61,144 nt of DNA from Paramarasmius palmivorus (taxonomy: Eukaryota; Basidiomycota; Agaricomycetes; Agaricales; Marasmiaceae), in NCBI GenBank assembly GCA_037176845.1, contig JAYKXP010000217.1:1-61144 (forward strand), in the 5' to 3' direction. This document shows positions 19,801-28,982 of the stretch, in pieces (the first letter of the stretch is position 1; the number at the start of each line of letters is the position of its first letter). The translations under genes and the position numbers were made by a program. The notes beneath the pieces were generated by a model. It had not been told where the DNA came from and did not search any database. It saw only the letters and a list, made by a program, of their open reading frames with translations.

Positions 19801-20920
19801 GAATGTTATACATGGACGATGTGCACTATCTAACTGGCCGGAAGCCCGAGCACTGCGAAATGAGAAAGCTAGTTCTATTGCTGAATGGCTGTTCGAAGAT
19901 ATCATATGCAGATGGGGACCACCAGAAGAGATAGTGAGTGATAACGCGCCACAAATGGAAGCGGTATTGCAGTGGTTATACGACAAATATGGCATCAGAG
20001 GCATTCGGATATCACCATATAATTCCCAGGCTAATGGAAAGATTGAGCGCCCACACTTTGACGTTCGACAAGCCTTAGTAAAAGCTACGGGAGGTGACCT
20101 GAAGAAATGGTATTGGTTTTTGAAACCAGTCCTCTGGGCTGATCGTGCTACTATAAGAAGGGGATTAGGCTGTTCACCGTACTTCCTGGTAACGGGTGCA
20201 GAACCGATCTTACCTTTGGATATCGTGGAGTCGACGTGGTTAGTTCATTGCCCTGATAAGGTGTTATCCCATGCTGAGTTAGTTGGCTATAGGGCTAAAG
20301 CACTGGCCAAACACCGCTCGCATGTACAGGCCACAATCGGACGTGTTGACAAGATAAAACAAGACAATCTACGTAAATTTGAACGAGAACATAAGAACCG
20401 TATAAAGGAATATGACTTTAAACCTGGACAGTTAGTCCTCATGCGTAATTCCGGAATAGAGAGTGACCTCGACCGGAAGATGTATCCTAGATACATTGGC
20501 CCAATGATAGTAATCAGACGTACAAAGGGTGGATCCTACATCTTAGCTGACCTTAATGGTGCGGTGAAGAAAGAGAAAGTAGGCGCTTTTCGTGTACTAC
20601 CGTTTGTTGCTAGATATGAACCCCTCATACCGGCTGAAAAGATCAAAGAGATCATTGACATATCGCAGGAGCAATTGCAGAAGCTGCTGGACGATGTGGA
20701 TAGTGAACATACCTATAAGGGTGAAGATTACATCTTTAGCAAAGTACCTAAGATGAAGATTCCAAAACCTGGTCATGATCTAGTCGATGAAGAAGAGTCT
20801 AGTGATGAAGAGGAAGATGACGAAGGGGTGAATACACCGGATACCGACGATGAAACAGATCGAGTTCGAAAGAGCAAGCGCATACAGCTACTAGAAGCAT
20901 ATATGCTGGGATTCTGCTAA
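16847..20920 (+). CDS. Gypsy-1 Pol: reverse transcriptase, RNase H, integrase
   Basis: There is no ATG at the start; the frame is entered by a -1 shift from the protease. Numbering from 16913, the reverse transcriptase covers about 245-480 with YVDD at about 390. RNase H runs from about 550 to 690 (LAVDTSWQAVGFYL, FSQPKRELYGLK, VETDASYIKGML, HVKGATHGPDGLSRP). The integrase HHCC zinc finger is at about 883-925 (HDYLGHKGIYATEK, CKTCQERQ) and the DDE core at about 945-1050 (HIDVMKISP, VSDNAPQMEA, NSQANGKIERPHFD). A GPY/F-like module follows (GQLVLMRNSGIE, YPRYIGPMIVIRR) and an acidic tail without chromodomain. All motifs appear intact, so the element may be competent. Confidence 0.96.
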   Translation, partial: CASGHKFSDYLNELLEDQGEVALEIVADERGEITVESYLVAENGKFRKDKLAEIYTQVARKTPEVQEHLEQRLEHLLESNLTRLEGRDFKVMVDQVNLLLEDHARSSGRSVCSEYLYEVNDQIPTVKLYDLGQSRTEAIEDVYDVFGKYKPVAKKVRPVKATLPEEFHVKRHITGDPLEGMPVLPTNPPEFIPGERYTKERSEIIENNLETGQIWPEEIKLIHAMMKGQEMAFAWDASEGGNFRTDFFPPVKFPVLPHVPWVEKDIPLPPGIRNEVCRIIKDKINAGVYEPSSSSYRSKWFTVIKKDGKSLRIVHSLEPLNKVTIQYSGIPPATAEVASNFAGRACIGLLDIWVGYDEREIDPESRDLTTFQTPFGPHRLVKLPMGWTNSVPIFHDDVCYIFRDEIPEITVPYVDDVSVRGPADEYKLEDGSFECIPENPGIRRFVWEHLNNVNRLCQRLKYAGGTFSGPKAFVILREGVVLGFKVGPYGHKVNEKFAKVVLDWDPESFESKSDVKSLLGTAVQMRIYIRDYASITRPLNKVSGANAIFRMGDLEKQAVRELQEAVRTAPCLKTIDYNKSLYLAVDTSWQAVGFYLYQVDEDNPKRKFFNLFGSIGLNEREARFSQPKRELYGLKMALEATYYYTYGCRDLTVETDASYIKGMLDNPSAGPNATINRWIEAVRKYHFELVHVKGATHGPDGLSRPPKGGATTERPPVDEDDYADEDDGEPVKFRMGEGVIEPPLEFEDFKDQIDSRGGYFLERATCVDDFQEELDDARRETWVETLVSELAQMKAGVQKADCFAQYQVFPPPLTKDWKKANPYIESHRTMLGRKLDNALSDITSYLADPEWRRHQDLRSDYRKFLETQSRHFFVDDEGRLYRRNEETEGQHKLVVFKEKRMWMMSAAHDYLGHKGIYATEKLLKKRFWWPEMENDVTWFVRSCKTCQERQLKLIKAPPSRTYTPSLFQKVHIDVMKISPASNGCKNVIHGRCALSNWPEARALRNEKASSIAEWLFEDIICRWGPPEEIVSDNAPQMEAVLQWLYDKYGIRGIRISPYNSQANGKIERPHFDVRQALVKATGGDLKKWYWFLKPVLWADRATIRRGLGCSPYFLVTGAEPILPLDIVESTWLVHCPDKVLSHAELVGYRAKALAKHRSHVQATIGRVDKIKQDNLRKFEREHKNRIKEYDFKPGQLVLMRNSGIESDLDRKMYPRYIGPMIVIRRTKGGSYILADLNGAVKKEKVGAFRVLPFVARYEPLIPAEKIKEIIDISQEQLQKLLDDVDSEHTYKGEDYIFSKVPKMKIPKPGHDLVDEEESSDEEEDDEGVNTPDTDDETDRVRKSKRIQLLEAYMLGFC
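16862..16908 (+). promoter_or_regulatory. -1 frameshift signal between protease and pol
   Basis: A AAU UUU (16862-16868) is in the protease frame (codons ACA AAT TTT CAG). The pol frame is -1 and is open from 16847, so the two overlap by 46 nt. After a six-nucleotide spacer ACCTC (16875-16879) can pair with GAGGT (16904-16908). Confidence 0.7.
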
Positions 20921-21302
20921 GTCAGGAAGTGAATTCACTTGCCTTGCTAAGACGAAACTTCGATTGGGACCATTGTAAAAGTGAAAACACACATGACATG
21001 CAACTTGGATTGTAAACGAGCGACTGAGTTACATGAGGCGAAGTAAATAAACCTATAAAAGTTATAAACGAGTGACTCTGGCGTTACTAAACGCTAAAAG
21101 GAGTTGAAATAAAGCACAGACACCCGTTGAAGAGATATTTTGACGGATGACGATAAGAATAATCTTTTTGGAAGTGGATAAACGACGGTCCTTTTCCTCC
21201 TTGGTACCTTTGCGAGTCCGAAGCAATTGAAGTCTCTTAGCCCATTGGACTTTGAGATGATCAATGATTCGATCCATCGTACCTAGAGCGTCAAGGAACC
21301 AT
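20921..21302. other. Intergenic space between pol and antisense gene A
   Basis: The 3' ends of the plus-strand pol and the minus-strand gene A face each other here. One dyad AAGTGAATTCACTT follows the pol stop. No gene is seen. Confidence 0.4.
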
Positions 21303-22650
21303 TCAAGTAGAAGAAGATGAACCTGCAACTGGAGCCGCTGTAGTAGAATCAGCAGGCTGGTCCTCTGCCATTGGAGTATTTTCCAAACCCAATTTGGCGA
21401 GACGCACACGGTTAGCTTCCTCAAGCTTTGAGTAGGCCAACTTGTACTGTCCCAACATGTATTGGATGTTGTGCTCCAAGGTAGCGACCTCAGCACGAAG
21501 GTAGTTGGCAATAGACAACAACGCATCGGGCTGGAGAGTTTCCAGTTGAAGAAAGGGGATCATGACGGTCTGCTTCAGTACAGAAGTGTAACCGGCAGCG
21601 CGTAGAGCGGCTTCTTCTAAAGATGGGAGACGTTAACCACTAAAACGACTTTAATAAAGTTAATTAACTGCTTACCAGCGGTTTCCTCACGAAGATCGAC
21701 GGTAGACCTTTCGAAACGAGCGCGTTTAGCACTAGGAGGGTTACTTTTGCCTTCGACGGCAGGAGACATAGCCTGGGAACGGTTAAATCACTTGAATACG
21801 AAGTGATAACACTTGGAGACTTACGCGAGCGAGCTTGGAACTCGACTTGGACTTTTCCTTGTCCTTGGGAGAGTCCTTCTCTTTCTCCTTCTCCTTCTCC
21901 TTGTCCTTCTATCAAGTGGAGATATCTTAGAAATGATGAATGGATGGTGAAAACACTGAGCTTACATCGGAGTTCTTCTTGAAACGCAATTTAGAGGCTT
22001 CAGACGCCTTGGGAGCGTGGACAGAGTCTTTTAGGCCTTTGGGTTCAGCCATCTAGAAGTGAGATAACTTGAGATATGATGTGAACTATAGTGAAGGAAG
22101 TGAACATACCTCTGTATCTTCGTCAGGAACCTTGTTGACGATTTGGACGTCATCCTCATCATCGGAAGGAACCTCTGGAGCAGAGCGAATGCGTCGCTTT
22201 TTCTCACCTAGTACAATGATCAGTAAATAAACCAGTAATTGAGGTGTTTACACTCACGAGCTTTAGCAGCCTGCTCCTGGGATCGGATAACTTCCATCTC
22301 GGCGACGAAGCTATCAAGAGCATCGAGAGCAGGAGGGGTCCTAGCCCCGCCGTTGACAAAGGCGTGAATAAGCTGCACACAGTCGGTGAACAACTTGTGA
22401 GCTTCATTGTCGAGTGCAACGATCTTGCAGACAAGCTTGGGACGCTGTAAACCTTCGTTAGCAAAGTGAATACACTTATTGCCATGGTGAAATCACTTAC
22501 CAGATGCTCGGCAAGCTGCAAAGAGATTGCATTACGAACAGCAGGAGGGTTGTTGGCCATAGACTTCTGAGCGTACTCATAGACGTCTTTGGTGTTGTGC
22601 ACCCAAGTGTCGCGTTCAGGCCAAGAGCTGAGAGTGGTTTTTGGTGCCAT
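21303..22650 (-). CDS. Antisense accessory gene A of Gypsy-1 (338 aa, seven exons)
   Basis: Exons (minus): 22650-22501, 22444-22258, 22207-22110, 22052-21966, 21908-21825, 21772-21676, 21616-21303 (limits good to about a base). Their summed length is a multiple of three and the frame is open. The protein starts MAPKTTLSSWPERDTWVHN, contains LDSFVAEMEVIRSQEQ, an acidic patch (SDDEDDVQIV), MAEPKGLKDSVHAPK, a lysine/glutamate run, and a C-terminal helical part (LKQTVMIPFLQLE, YLRAEVATLEHNIQYML) likely to form a coiled coil. A TATA box lies 70 bp upstream. A decayed relative with the same exon blocks lies at 58944-60200. It matches no family I know; it could be a nuclear or Gag-interacting accessory protein. 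Confidence 0.75.
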
Positions 22651-22720
22651 TGGTAGTAAAAAGACTTAGAACAGAGGTGATAGAAGTAGAGACTTGGTGA
22701 AAGACGAATTATTGAGCAAG

Positions 22721-22728
22721 CTTTTATA
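22721..22728 (-). promoter_or_regulatory. TATA box of antisense gene A
   Basis: TATAAAAG on the minus strand, about 70 bases before the ATG at 22650. Confidence 0.6.
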
Positions 22729-22845
22729 CGCTGTGGCTGATGGCGCAGGGTATGGATGGACTTGTCGAAAATTTTCTTGCCAAGTTGGACTTCTAGAACT
22801 TTACGACATAGATTAGAAGGTGATAACACCGTTCCGTTCGAGCGG

Positions 22846-22885
22846 GTCAACTGGGAAGTTGACTTTCATTTTGCTTGGGGGGAGA
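22846..22885 (-). promoter_or_regulatory. Upstream element of gene A: palindrome plus C-rich box (PPT-like on plus strand)
   Basis: The plus strand reads GTCAACT-GGGA-AGTTGAC (22846-22863) and then CATTTTGCTTGGGGGGAGA (22867-22885). The second part differs at one base from the true polypurine tract at 27297-27315. The same pair of elements precedes the gene A relative (58684-58723), where the palindrome is GTCAAG..CTTGAC. Confidence 0.55.
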
Positions 22886-23484
22886 AAGGATGCTATCACG
22901 CGGTTCAAGCAAAAATTTCGCGATTTTCACGCCGAGATTTGTCGTTTGAGCTAAAATTGGATAACAGAAAAGCTTGGAGACGTGTGGAACAGCATAATCT
23001 ATGAGCCTGATACACCGGACAAGGGATAAAACGCAAGGAACAAAGTGGTAAACCAAAACTACTTCCGCGCGCGCCTAAATTGGCAATAGCCCCTGACTAC
23101 GCGTTTCGGCCGAACTCAGCTTATTTGATTATTGCGTAGACCTCACATTAGTCTCTAAGGGATCACACAGAGATAAGAAACAGTCTCAATGAGACTGGGA
23201 AACATGTTATACATTTTTAGTACTACTAGATCTACTAGTGTACTATTACTGGTGATACAAGTCCGAATAGTAAAGTGTCTAACTAAACTACGGCTTGTGA
23301 GTATACAAGAATGTCCTCAACTACTTCTATGATATAGACAGTAGGGGACAGGGCGATATTCGATGCATCAGATATAAAAAAAATAAATGTCCGCGCGAAA
23401 ATACGACTACCAAGCGTCAACCAACGACGACCCAAGCAAGAGCGACCAAGAAAACACGCAACCACATCCTTGATGATGAAAGGA
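22886..23484. other. Spacer between antisense genes A and B
   Basis: Apart from a one-mismatch dyad at 22820 just outside it, I see no gene. Short frames on both strands lack start context and splice support. Confidence 0.35.
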
Positions 23485-26400
23485 TTAGGTAGATGCGGTG
23501 GTGTTTTCGGGTACGGCGGCCTTGACGTTCGAAGAATCGGCAACAGGAGGGACAGCCAACCCACTTGAATGCGATGGGGTTGGGACTGTCTTCTCTGCAC
23601 CGATCTTGACGGCAGGAGAGTCGACGACCATAGGCTCTGGAGTCGGGGGAACGACCTCGACGGTGATTTCACCACCTTTACTACCGCTGGCGGCAGTTGG
23701 AGGGTCCATCTCGTGGTCAGAATCGTGGTCGACGAGAGCAGACCGCTTGGAGGGGCCAACAACCTTGTCCTCGACGTGTGGTGCCTGTTGGTGAAGTTAA
23801 ATTAGTGCTAAGAGGACAAACGAAAGTAAAATCACTTACTGGATTGACTGGAGGAAGTGACCACAGTGGTGTACTAACCGGGTTCTCGACGATCCGTTCG
23901 ACGAACTTCTGTGGGACACGAGAGTTGGGTGGCATAAACATGTCGAGACCGTCCAAACGATACTCCTTGGAGTTCAAACCAGTAACGTCGATCGTGGTGT
24001 TCTTGACTAGTACACGCAGGTCTTCCATGGAGCATGTAAGCGGATCGGGGCCGAAAGGACGAACCAACTCCAGTTCCTCTTTGGTGAGAGGACAGAGCTT
24101 GTCGATCGTCCAGCCAAACGCAGCGCAGACCTTCTGGATTTCCGAGTCGCTAGCGGTGAAATTGTCATTTTCCCAAAACAAGTGTTTGAGAAGGATGCGG
24201 GGGTCGGCAGATCCACATTCACGAAGGAGTTGTTGACGATCTTTGAGACGCGCCTCGATCTCGTCGCGAAGACGGAGTAGGTTGCTAATCTGGTCGTTCA
24301 ACATGTCGAACTCTCGCATCGATTCCAAAATACTGTTTGCTTGTAAAAGGAGACCTAAATCACCGATAAAACAAGATATTAGAAACCGAATATGAAGTTG
24401 AATAACTAGTAAAACTTACCCATGGGGGACTAGTCAATCCCTCGCCGAAGCCTTGGACCTTGCTTTTAATATAATCCCCACCACCAGGTATGAGAAAGAG
24501 CATCGTTCGAAGGTTTGACGACAAGGAGCGACTTGATGCTAGCACCGGCTGCAGGCTTGCACCTCTGTCTGAGGTTGTCGCACTGAGTGCAGGGTGTTTT
24601 CTCGCTTTGACGGACGTCCTGTGGGAAGAAAGAAACAATTTAGAAGCTATAACTTAAGTGAGATCACTAAGGAACCCCACTTACGAGGGGTTGAGCTGTC
24701 AAGGCAGTCAGGACCTGACCAGAGACAAGTCTGCGTCGCTGTTGACGTTCAGCATGTAGTTGAGCTCTAAGTGGAGATGCTGGGTTAGGAACAAAAGTAT
24801 AGAACGAAGAGAGTGAATTCTCTTACTCTTGAGGGTTTTGACATGTTCTCGACGCCCCAACATGTTGTTGAGACGGTCGATGATCAAAGGATCTTCACGA
24901 GGGGTCCGACGCCACGTTTGCCGGCTTCGACCAGAACCTCCAAGTCCACGTTGTCGATTGAGACAGGGTGCGCTGGATAGGGTTCTGCTTTGTCGTCGTC
25001 GTCGTCGTCCTCGATCTCTAAGAAAGGAGGTGGTTATTAAAGTGAAATCACTTGAGAATGAACCTATATCACTTAGATGGTATCGCTCTCGGACGGCCTT
25101 GGACTTGCACCTTGCTAACACTCTTGGTACGAGGACCAGAGGAGGTGGAAGGAGCTGACACCATAGTAAACGACCAGGTTAATAAACCTAGGAACAGGAA
25201 GGAAACACGATAGTGATACCTCTGCCTTGGTCGGAGCATCACGAGAAGTCTTGGCCTTCTAAAAGAGACAGTAGTTAGTAAAGCTACCCAGCTTCGAAAT
25301 AGGGGAGAGTACACTTTACCTTGGAAGGTGTCGAACATCGTGATCAGACCCATCCTGTAGTCGTCTTATTTTCAGGATGAGGAATCCTCCAAATCGGCTT
25401 CAGAGATGGAAGGTTTGACGCGAGAAGCGGGGACCAACCTAAATAAAGGGTTAAAAACACTCGGATTAGTAACTGAAATAAAAGAGCAAGGTGAATTCAC
25501 GCACCTTTGGCTGACCCAAATCGTCGGAAGATTCGTCAGTGTTGGGAAGAGAAAGGCTTACCTGATCTGAACGACGACGCTAGAAAGGAAGCTATTAGGG
25601 AAGTGAAATCACTTAGAAGATAGATAGGATACACACCTTAACAGTGACCGACTTAGTCGACACAGACGAGACCGGATCTACAGGCTTGGGACCGGATCGG
25701 ACCCGGACAGTAGAGTCGGCGGGCTTGTGTTTGGACTCAGCCACCATCTTCTCCTTCTTGATAGGACGAGAGGCGGCAACGGTCTGATGATGCGAAGGCA
25801 ACTGTTAAAGGGTAGTGAGCTAGAGGAAACAAAGAAAAACTAAGATGAAACTTACGGTTGGCAAGCGTTCAGCTTTGCGTTTGCGAAGCTCAGCGTTTAC
25901 GGTCACAGGTTGATTCGGGAACGCTCGCGAAGCGGAACGAGTGGTACGAGCAGAAATGGACTTTTTGGTGGAGGTACTCGGCTGATTAGCCGATGAGCTT
26001 TCCTGATCGTCCTCGAGTTCATCGTTCTCGTCGCCACTGGCGTCTTTTTGGTGATGTTAACTCCTTTCGGCGTCCTCTCGTCGTCCTCGTCGTTGTCGTT
26101 GTCGTCGCTATCGTCCTGGTGTGGAATGATTCTACGACCTTTGCTTGTCCCTAATTGACCTGCTTGGTGCGTGGTCCGGGCATAGCTGAAGTTTGCGTAG
26201 TAAGCACAGGGATTGGTGGTGTGACTGGAGTCGATTTACGGTGGCCTGGAAAGTAGCGGGAAATCGTCGTCTTGGTGAACGTCTTTACCGGACGTACTTG
26301 TTATTAAAAGTAACCAGCCGGAGGGAAGATGGAATCCGGAAGGCAGAACCTAATAGAGATCGTCAATAAGACGTTAAAAGAAATAAGAGAAAGAGATACG

Positions 26401-26803
26401 CACCTGGATGTCGTATTTTCTCTTCCACTGTTCGATCAGGTTGGCGTTAGGAAGGTAGCTTGTAAGGGCTGCGATGCCAGGAAGGGAGGATCCGACTGTA
26501 GACGCCAAATGCGCCAGTGTCACGAGTACTTCCATAGCCTCCCTAGGGAAAGCTTTGTAATTGTGGAATTGGTGGAGAGACGCCTATAAACAGCCAAGGT
26601 TAGCAAAAAGAAAAGAAAGAAAGAAGCGCGAGGAGACTCACCACGGAGATTCCGGCGTGCAAGAAATGTGTCTCCAGTGAAGACTTGTCTTTGGAGGCAG
26701 AAACTTGATAAATGTTGTTGATTAATGGGTGGACCCGCTCTATCTCTTGAAAGATGCGAGAGATTGAGAGATCGTCCAGTCGTCGACTTTTTGAGGCGTC
26801 CAT
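23485..26803 (-). CDS. Antisense accessory gene B of Gypsy-1 (multi-exon, with frame breaks)
   Basis: It starts MDASKSRRLDDLSISRIFQEI at 26803. A helical N-terminal part follows (two exons to about 26402), then an acidic, Ser/Thr-rich middle (DDSDDNDNDEDDERTPKG; DELEDDQESSSANQPSTST). Next come small exons, a Cys motif CTQCDNLRQRC near 24570, a coiled-coil segment (MREFDMLNDQISNLLRLRDE) at about 24328, and a block with ILLKHLFWENDNF and WTIDKLCPLTKEEL. The C-terminus is Pro/Ser-rich and ends at 23485. Introns are GT..AG, mostly 50-60 nt, and many contain the GTGANNTCAC dyad. The reading frame is interrupted at least near 26145, 26050 and 24915, each beside a short homopolymer. The gene is either lightly decayed or affected by base-call errors. 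Function unknown; a zinc-binding, coiled-coil nuclear protein is a guess. Confidence 0.6.
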
Positions 26804-27296
26804 AATTGAGAGTGGATGTGAAATAGACTATAATCACGAGTTAGCAGGTTGTAGGGGGAGCTGCACGGAAAGAAAACAGGGGATTAGCATACCTTGGATC
26901 GGACTGTGTGGTGGGGGGAAAGAAAGAATGAAATTCACTAAGTACCCGACCAACGACTTATATGTCTCAACTCATATCTAACATTTAGAGTTTGGCACTA
27001 CTCTAGAAAGGCAATGGAGGGACTTCTCCGCCCTTTGCGGTAGAAAGCACAACTGGTTTGGGAACTAGACGCTCCTGATCGGTCACAAGCCGAAAAACGG
27101 CGATCTAAGCGGTTACGCAACCTTCGGAGATAACTTTGATGGATGATCTGCGCGGCCCCCAATGCCTGTCCCCTCACGAGTGTGTGTAGTACCATGATAG
27201 CCCTGGATTTACTCTTTACAACGGTGGTCGTCACGTGTCGTAAAGCTCCTTAGTTCTTGAGATCCAAGTGAATTCACTGGATTGAGGACAATCCTT
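26804..27296. other. Promoter of antisense gene B and 3' untranslated part of Gypsy-1
   Basis: On the minus strand a CATATAAG box (near 26955-26962) and a C/T-rich tract TTTCTTTCCCCCCACCAC (near 26911-26930) precede gene B. A minus frame at 26998-27234 has no support. A dyad AAGTGAATTCACT lies at 27266. Confidence 0.45.
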
Positions 27297-27315
27297 CATT
27301 TTGTTTGGGGGGAGA
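27297..27315 (+). other. Polypurine tract of Gypsy-1
   Basis: CATTTTGTTTGGGGGGAGA ends exactly at the start of the 3' LTR (TGATACG). Confidence 0.85.
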
Positions 27316-28982
27316 TGATACGCCTGACTTTAATCACTTCTTTTTCGAATGCAAATACGCTAAGTTTTGCACTTTATTATTGTTGCATAAACACATAATG
27401 GTTATAGAAGGACTAGTATGAGCCCTGAATAGCTAGTCATTGGACGGAAGGTGTTTTAGGTGGTTATATTAGTGGATTCCTGGTACATGGGTACGCCCCC
27501 ACATGGTATCTGGCCACCACTTTTACTTCTACCAGTGGTTGTCGAAGTACAATTAACCTCCTGAAAACTGTAGGGAGAAGGTCCTTAAGTGAATTCACTA
27601 TGGACTACACCTAGATTCACCTACCGGACGCACCAAAGGGATTCTTACAAGTTAATTTACACCCCATTCATACACCCAGAGAGTTATACTGGCTCGGGCA
27701 TCACTCGGGACTGATGGCAGAGGGGGAAACTGATCGGAAATCACCGATGCCGGATACGGCAAGGGTCTAGAGACCTGTCGGCCGAAGTGGAACCTATTGA
27801 TCGGAGCGGAGGCAAAGCTGTTCAAACCGTTGTCACGGTGGCGGAAGCGGATTCCCTCTGTATACCTTATTGGAACACGTCCACATGGAGTGGTTAAGAA
27901 AATTTAGAGGCGGGCATTATGTGGAGGAACGGTGTTGAGCGATGAGGAGCTCGGGAGGACCCTGCCAGGCCTCCGATTGGTGGAAAAGCGCTTGGCGCAT
28001 GGAAAAGAAAATTTTATAAAGGCTAAACGCCTAACCGTCGGCCAGGATTCAACTCCTGTACCTTAAAACAGAGTGTTACTACTTGCTTGTCACGCTATTT
28101 GCGCCATATATGGACGTTGTGACCTATAGATTTCCCTGATATGTATATTTTCTCGTTGTATCTCTCTCCCGACTCTGTTTCATCTCTTTTCCGTCTCGTT
28201 CCGCAGTTATTCCGACTCAGATTACCTATTATTCAGTTTATTCACCTTGGACAGTATAAAAAGGACACCAAATGTACGGGGACCGCAGAGGATTCTGCCC
28301 CCCACTTGCACGTTACGCGTTGTATGTGGTTATCGTACGAATAGATTGCTATTGTCCGATCAGAACTCTACCCAAGTCAGGCCCTAGCCTTATTGAGAAG
28401 ACTAGTTGAGATCTTACTGCAGACAAGAACTTGAGAGGTCGCGATAAAGACCAAGTTGTTGGCTTTGTGTATTGCTCTACACTTCTCCTATTAGTGAAAC
28501 TTTATACTAGTTCGTCTTGGTGGCGTTCTGGAAGTGTTTTAACCAGTTGGGTTACACTTTAGCATCGTAGAGAAGGCCTCGGTTTTGGTGGCTGAGCTTC
28601 CTTGCTTGCGTGCTTTATAGAAGACAGTTTTGGTGGCTGTTTTCCGGCAGTTGTGCTGTAGTTTTACCTTAGAGAGAGTCAGATCACTCGAGGCAGTCTA
28701 GATCGAACCAAGATCAGCTTCATATAGCCCTTGGCGCCTTATTTCCTAGCTTATAGAAGCAAGGACGACCCTATTACGCATCTATACAGGTGTACTTTCC
28801 TAGAACTTCGACGAATAGAAGTGATTTTACCCCTCTTGAGACCAAGCTTGAGTAGATATCTCTAAGCGCGGCAACTCTGATCACGCCGAACCACACTTGC
28901 ACAACTACGCCACAGTAGAGTGCTTTTGTACACTGAGAGCAGTCATAGTATTAGGTGATTTCACCGAAACTAAGTGGTATTA
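27316..28982 (+). repeat. 3' LTR of Gypsy-1
   Basis: 1667 bp, TGATACG..GTGGTATTA, aligned end to end with the 5' LTR except for the homopolymer tract. TATAAAAA at 28255-28262. Differences between the copies are mostly single-base indels, with a few C/T transitions. Confidence 0.95.

Larger units (their letters stand above)
11641..28964. repeat. Dispersed dyad GTGANNTCAC (14 exact copies in Gypsy-1)
   Basis: Exact copies begin at 11641, 13222, 14525, 14983, 16938, 20929, 22487, 24658, 25042, 25491, 25603, 27268, 27589 and 28955. Many extend to AAGTGAAATCACTT or GGTGATTTCACC. They lie in both LTRs, in gag, in pol, after the pol stop, before the polypurine tract and within introns of the antisense genes. 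Several one-mismatch versions (15650, 21803, 21952, 22467, 22820) add to the set. Confidence 0.8.
11372..28982 (+). mobile_element. Gypsy-1: complete 17.6-kb Ty3/Gypsy retrotransposon
   Basis: It has two closely similar LTRs (11372-13249 and 27316-28982), a primer-binding site at 13252 and a polypurine tract at 27297. Gag, protease and pol lie in separate overlapping frames on the plus strand. Two intron-containing genes occupy the minus strand between pol and the 3' LTR, which accounts for the unusual length. The pol order is RT, RNase H, integrase, as in Ty3/Gypsy. I see no chromodomain after the integrase. No direct target-site duplication is visible (CCCGC on the left, GCGGG on the right). 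Confidence 0.95.
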
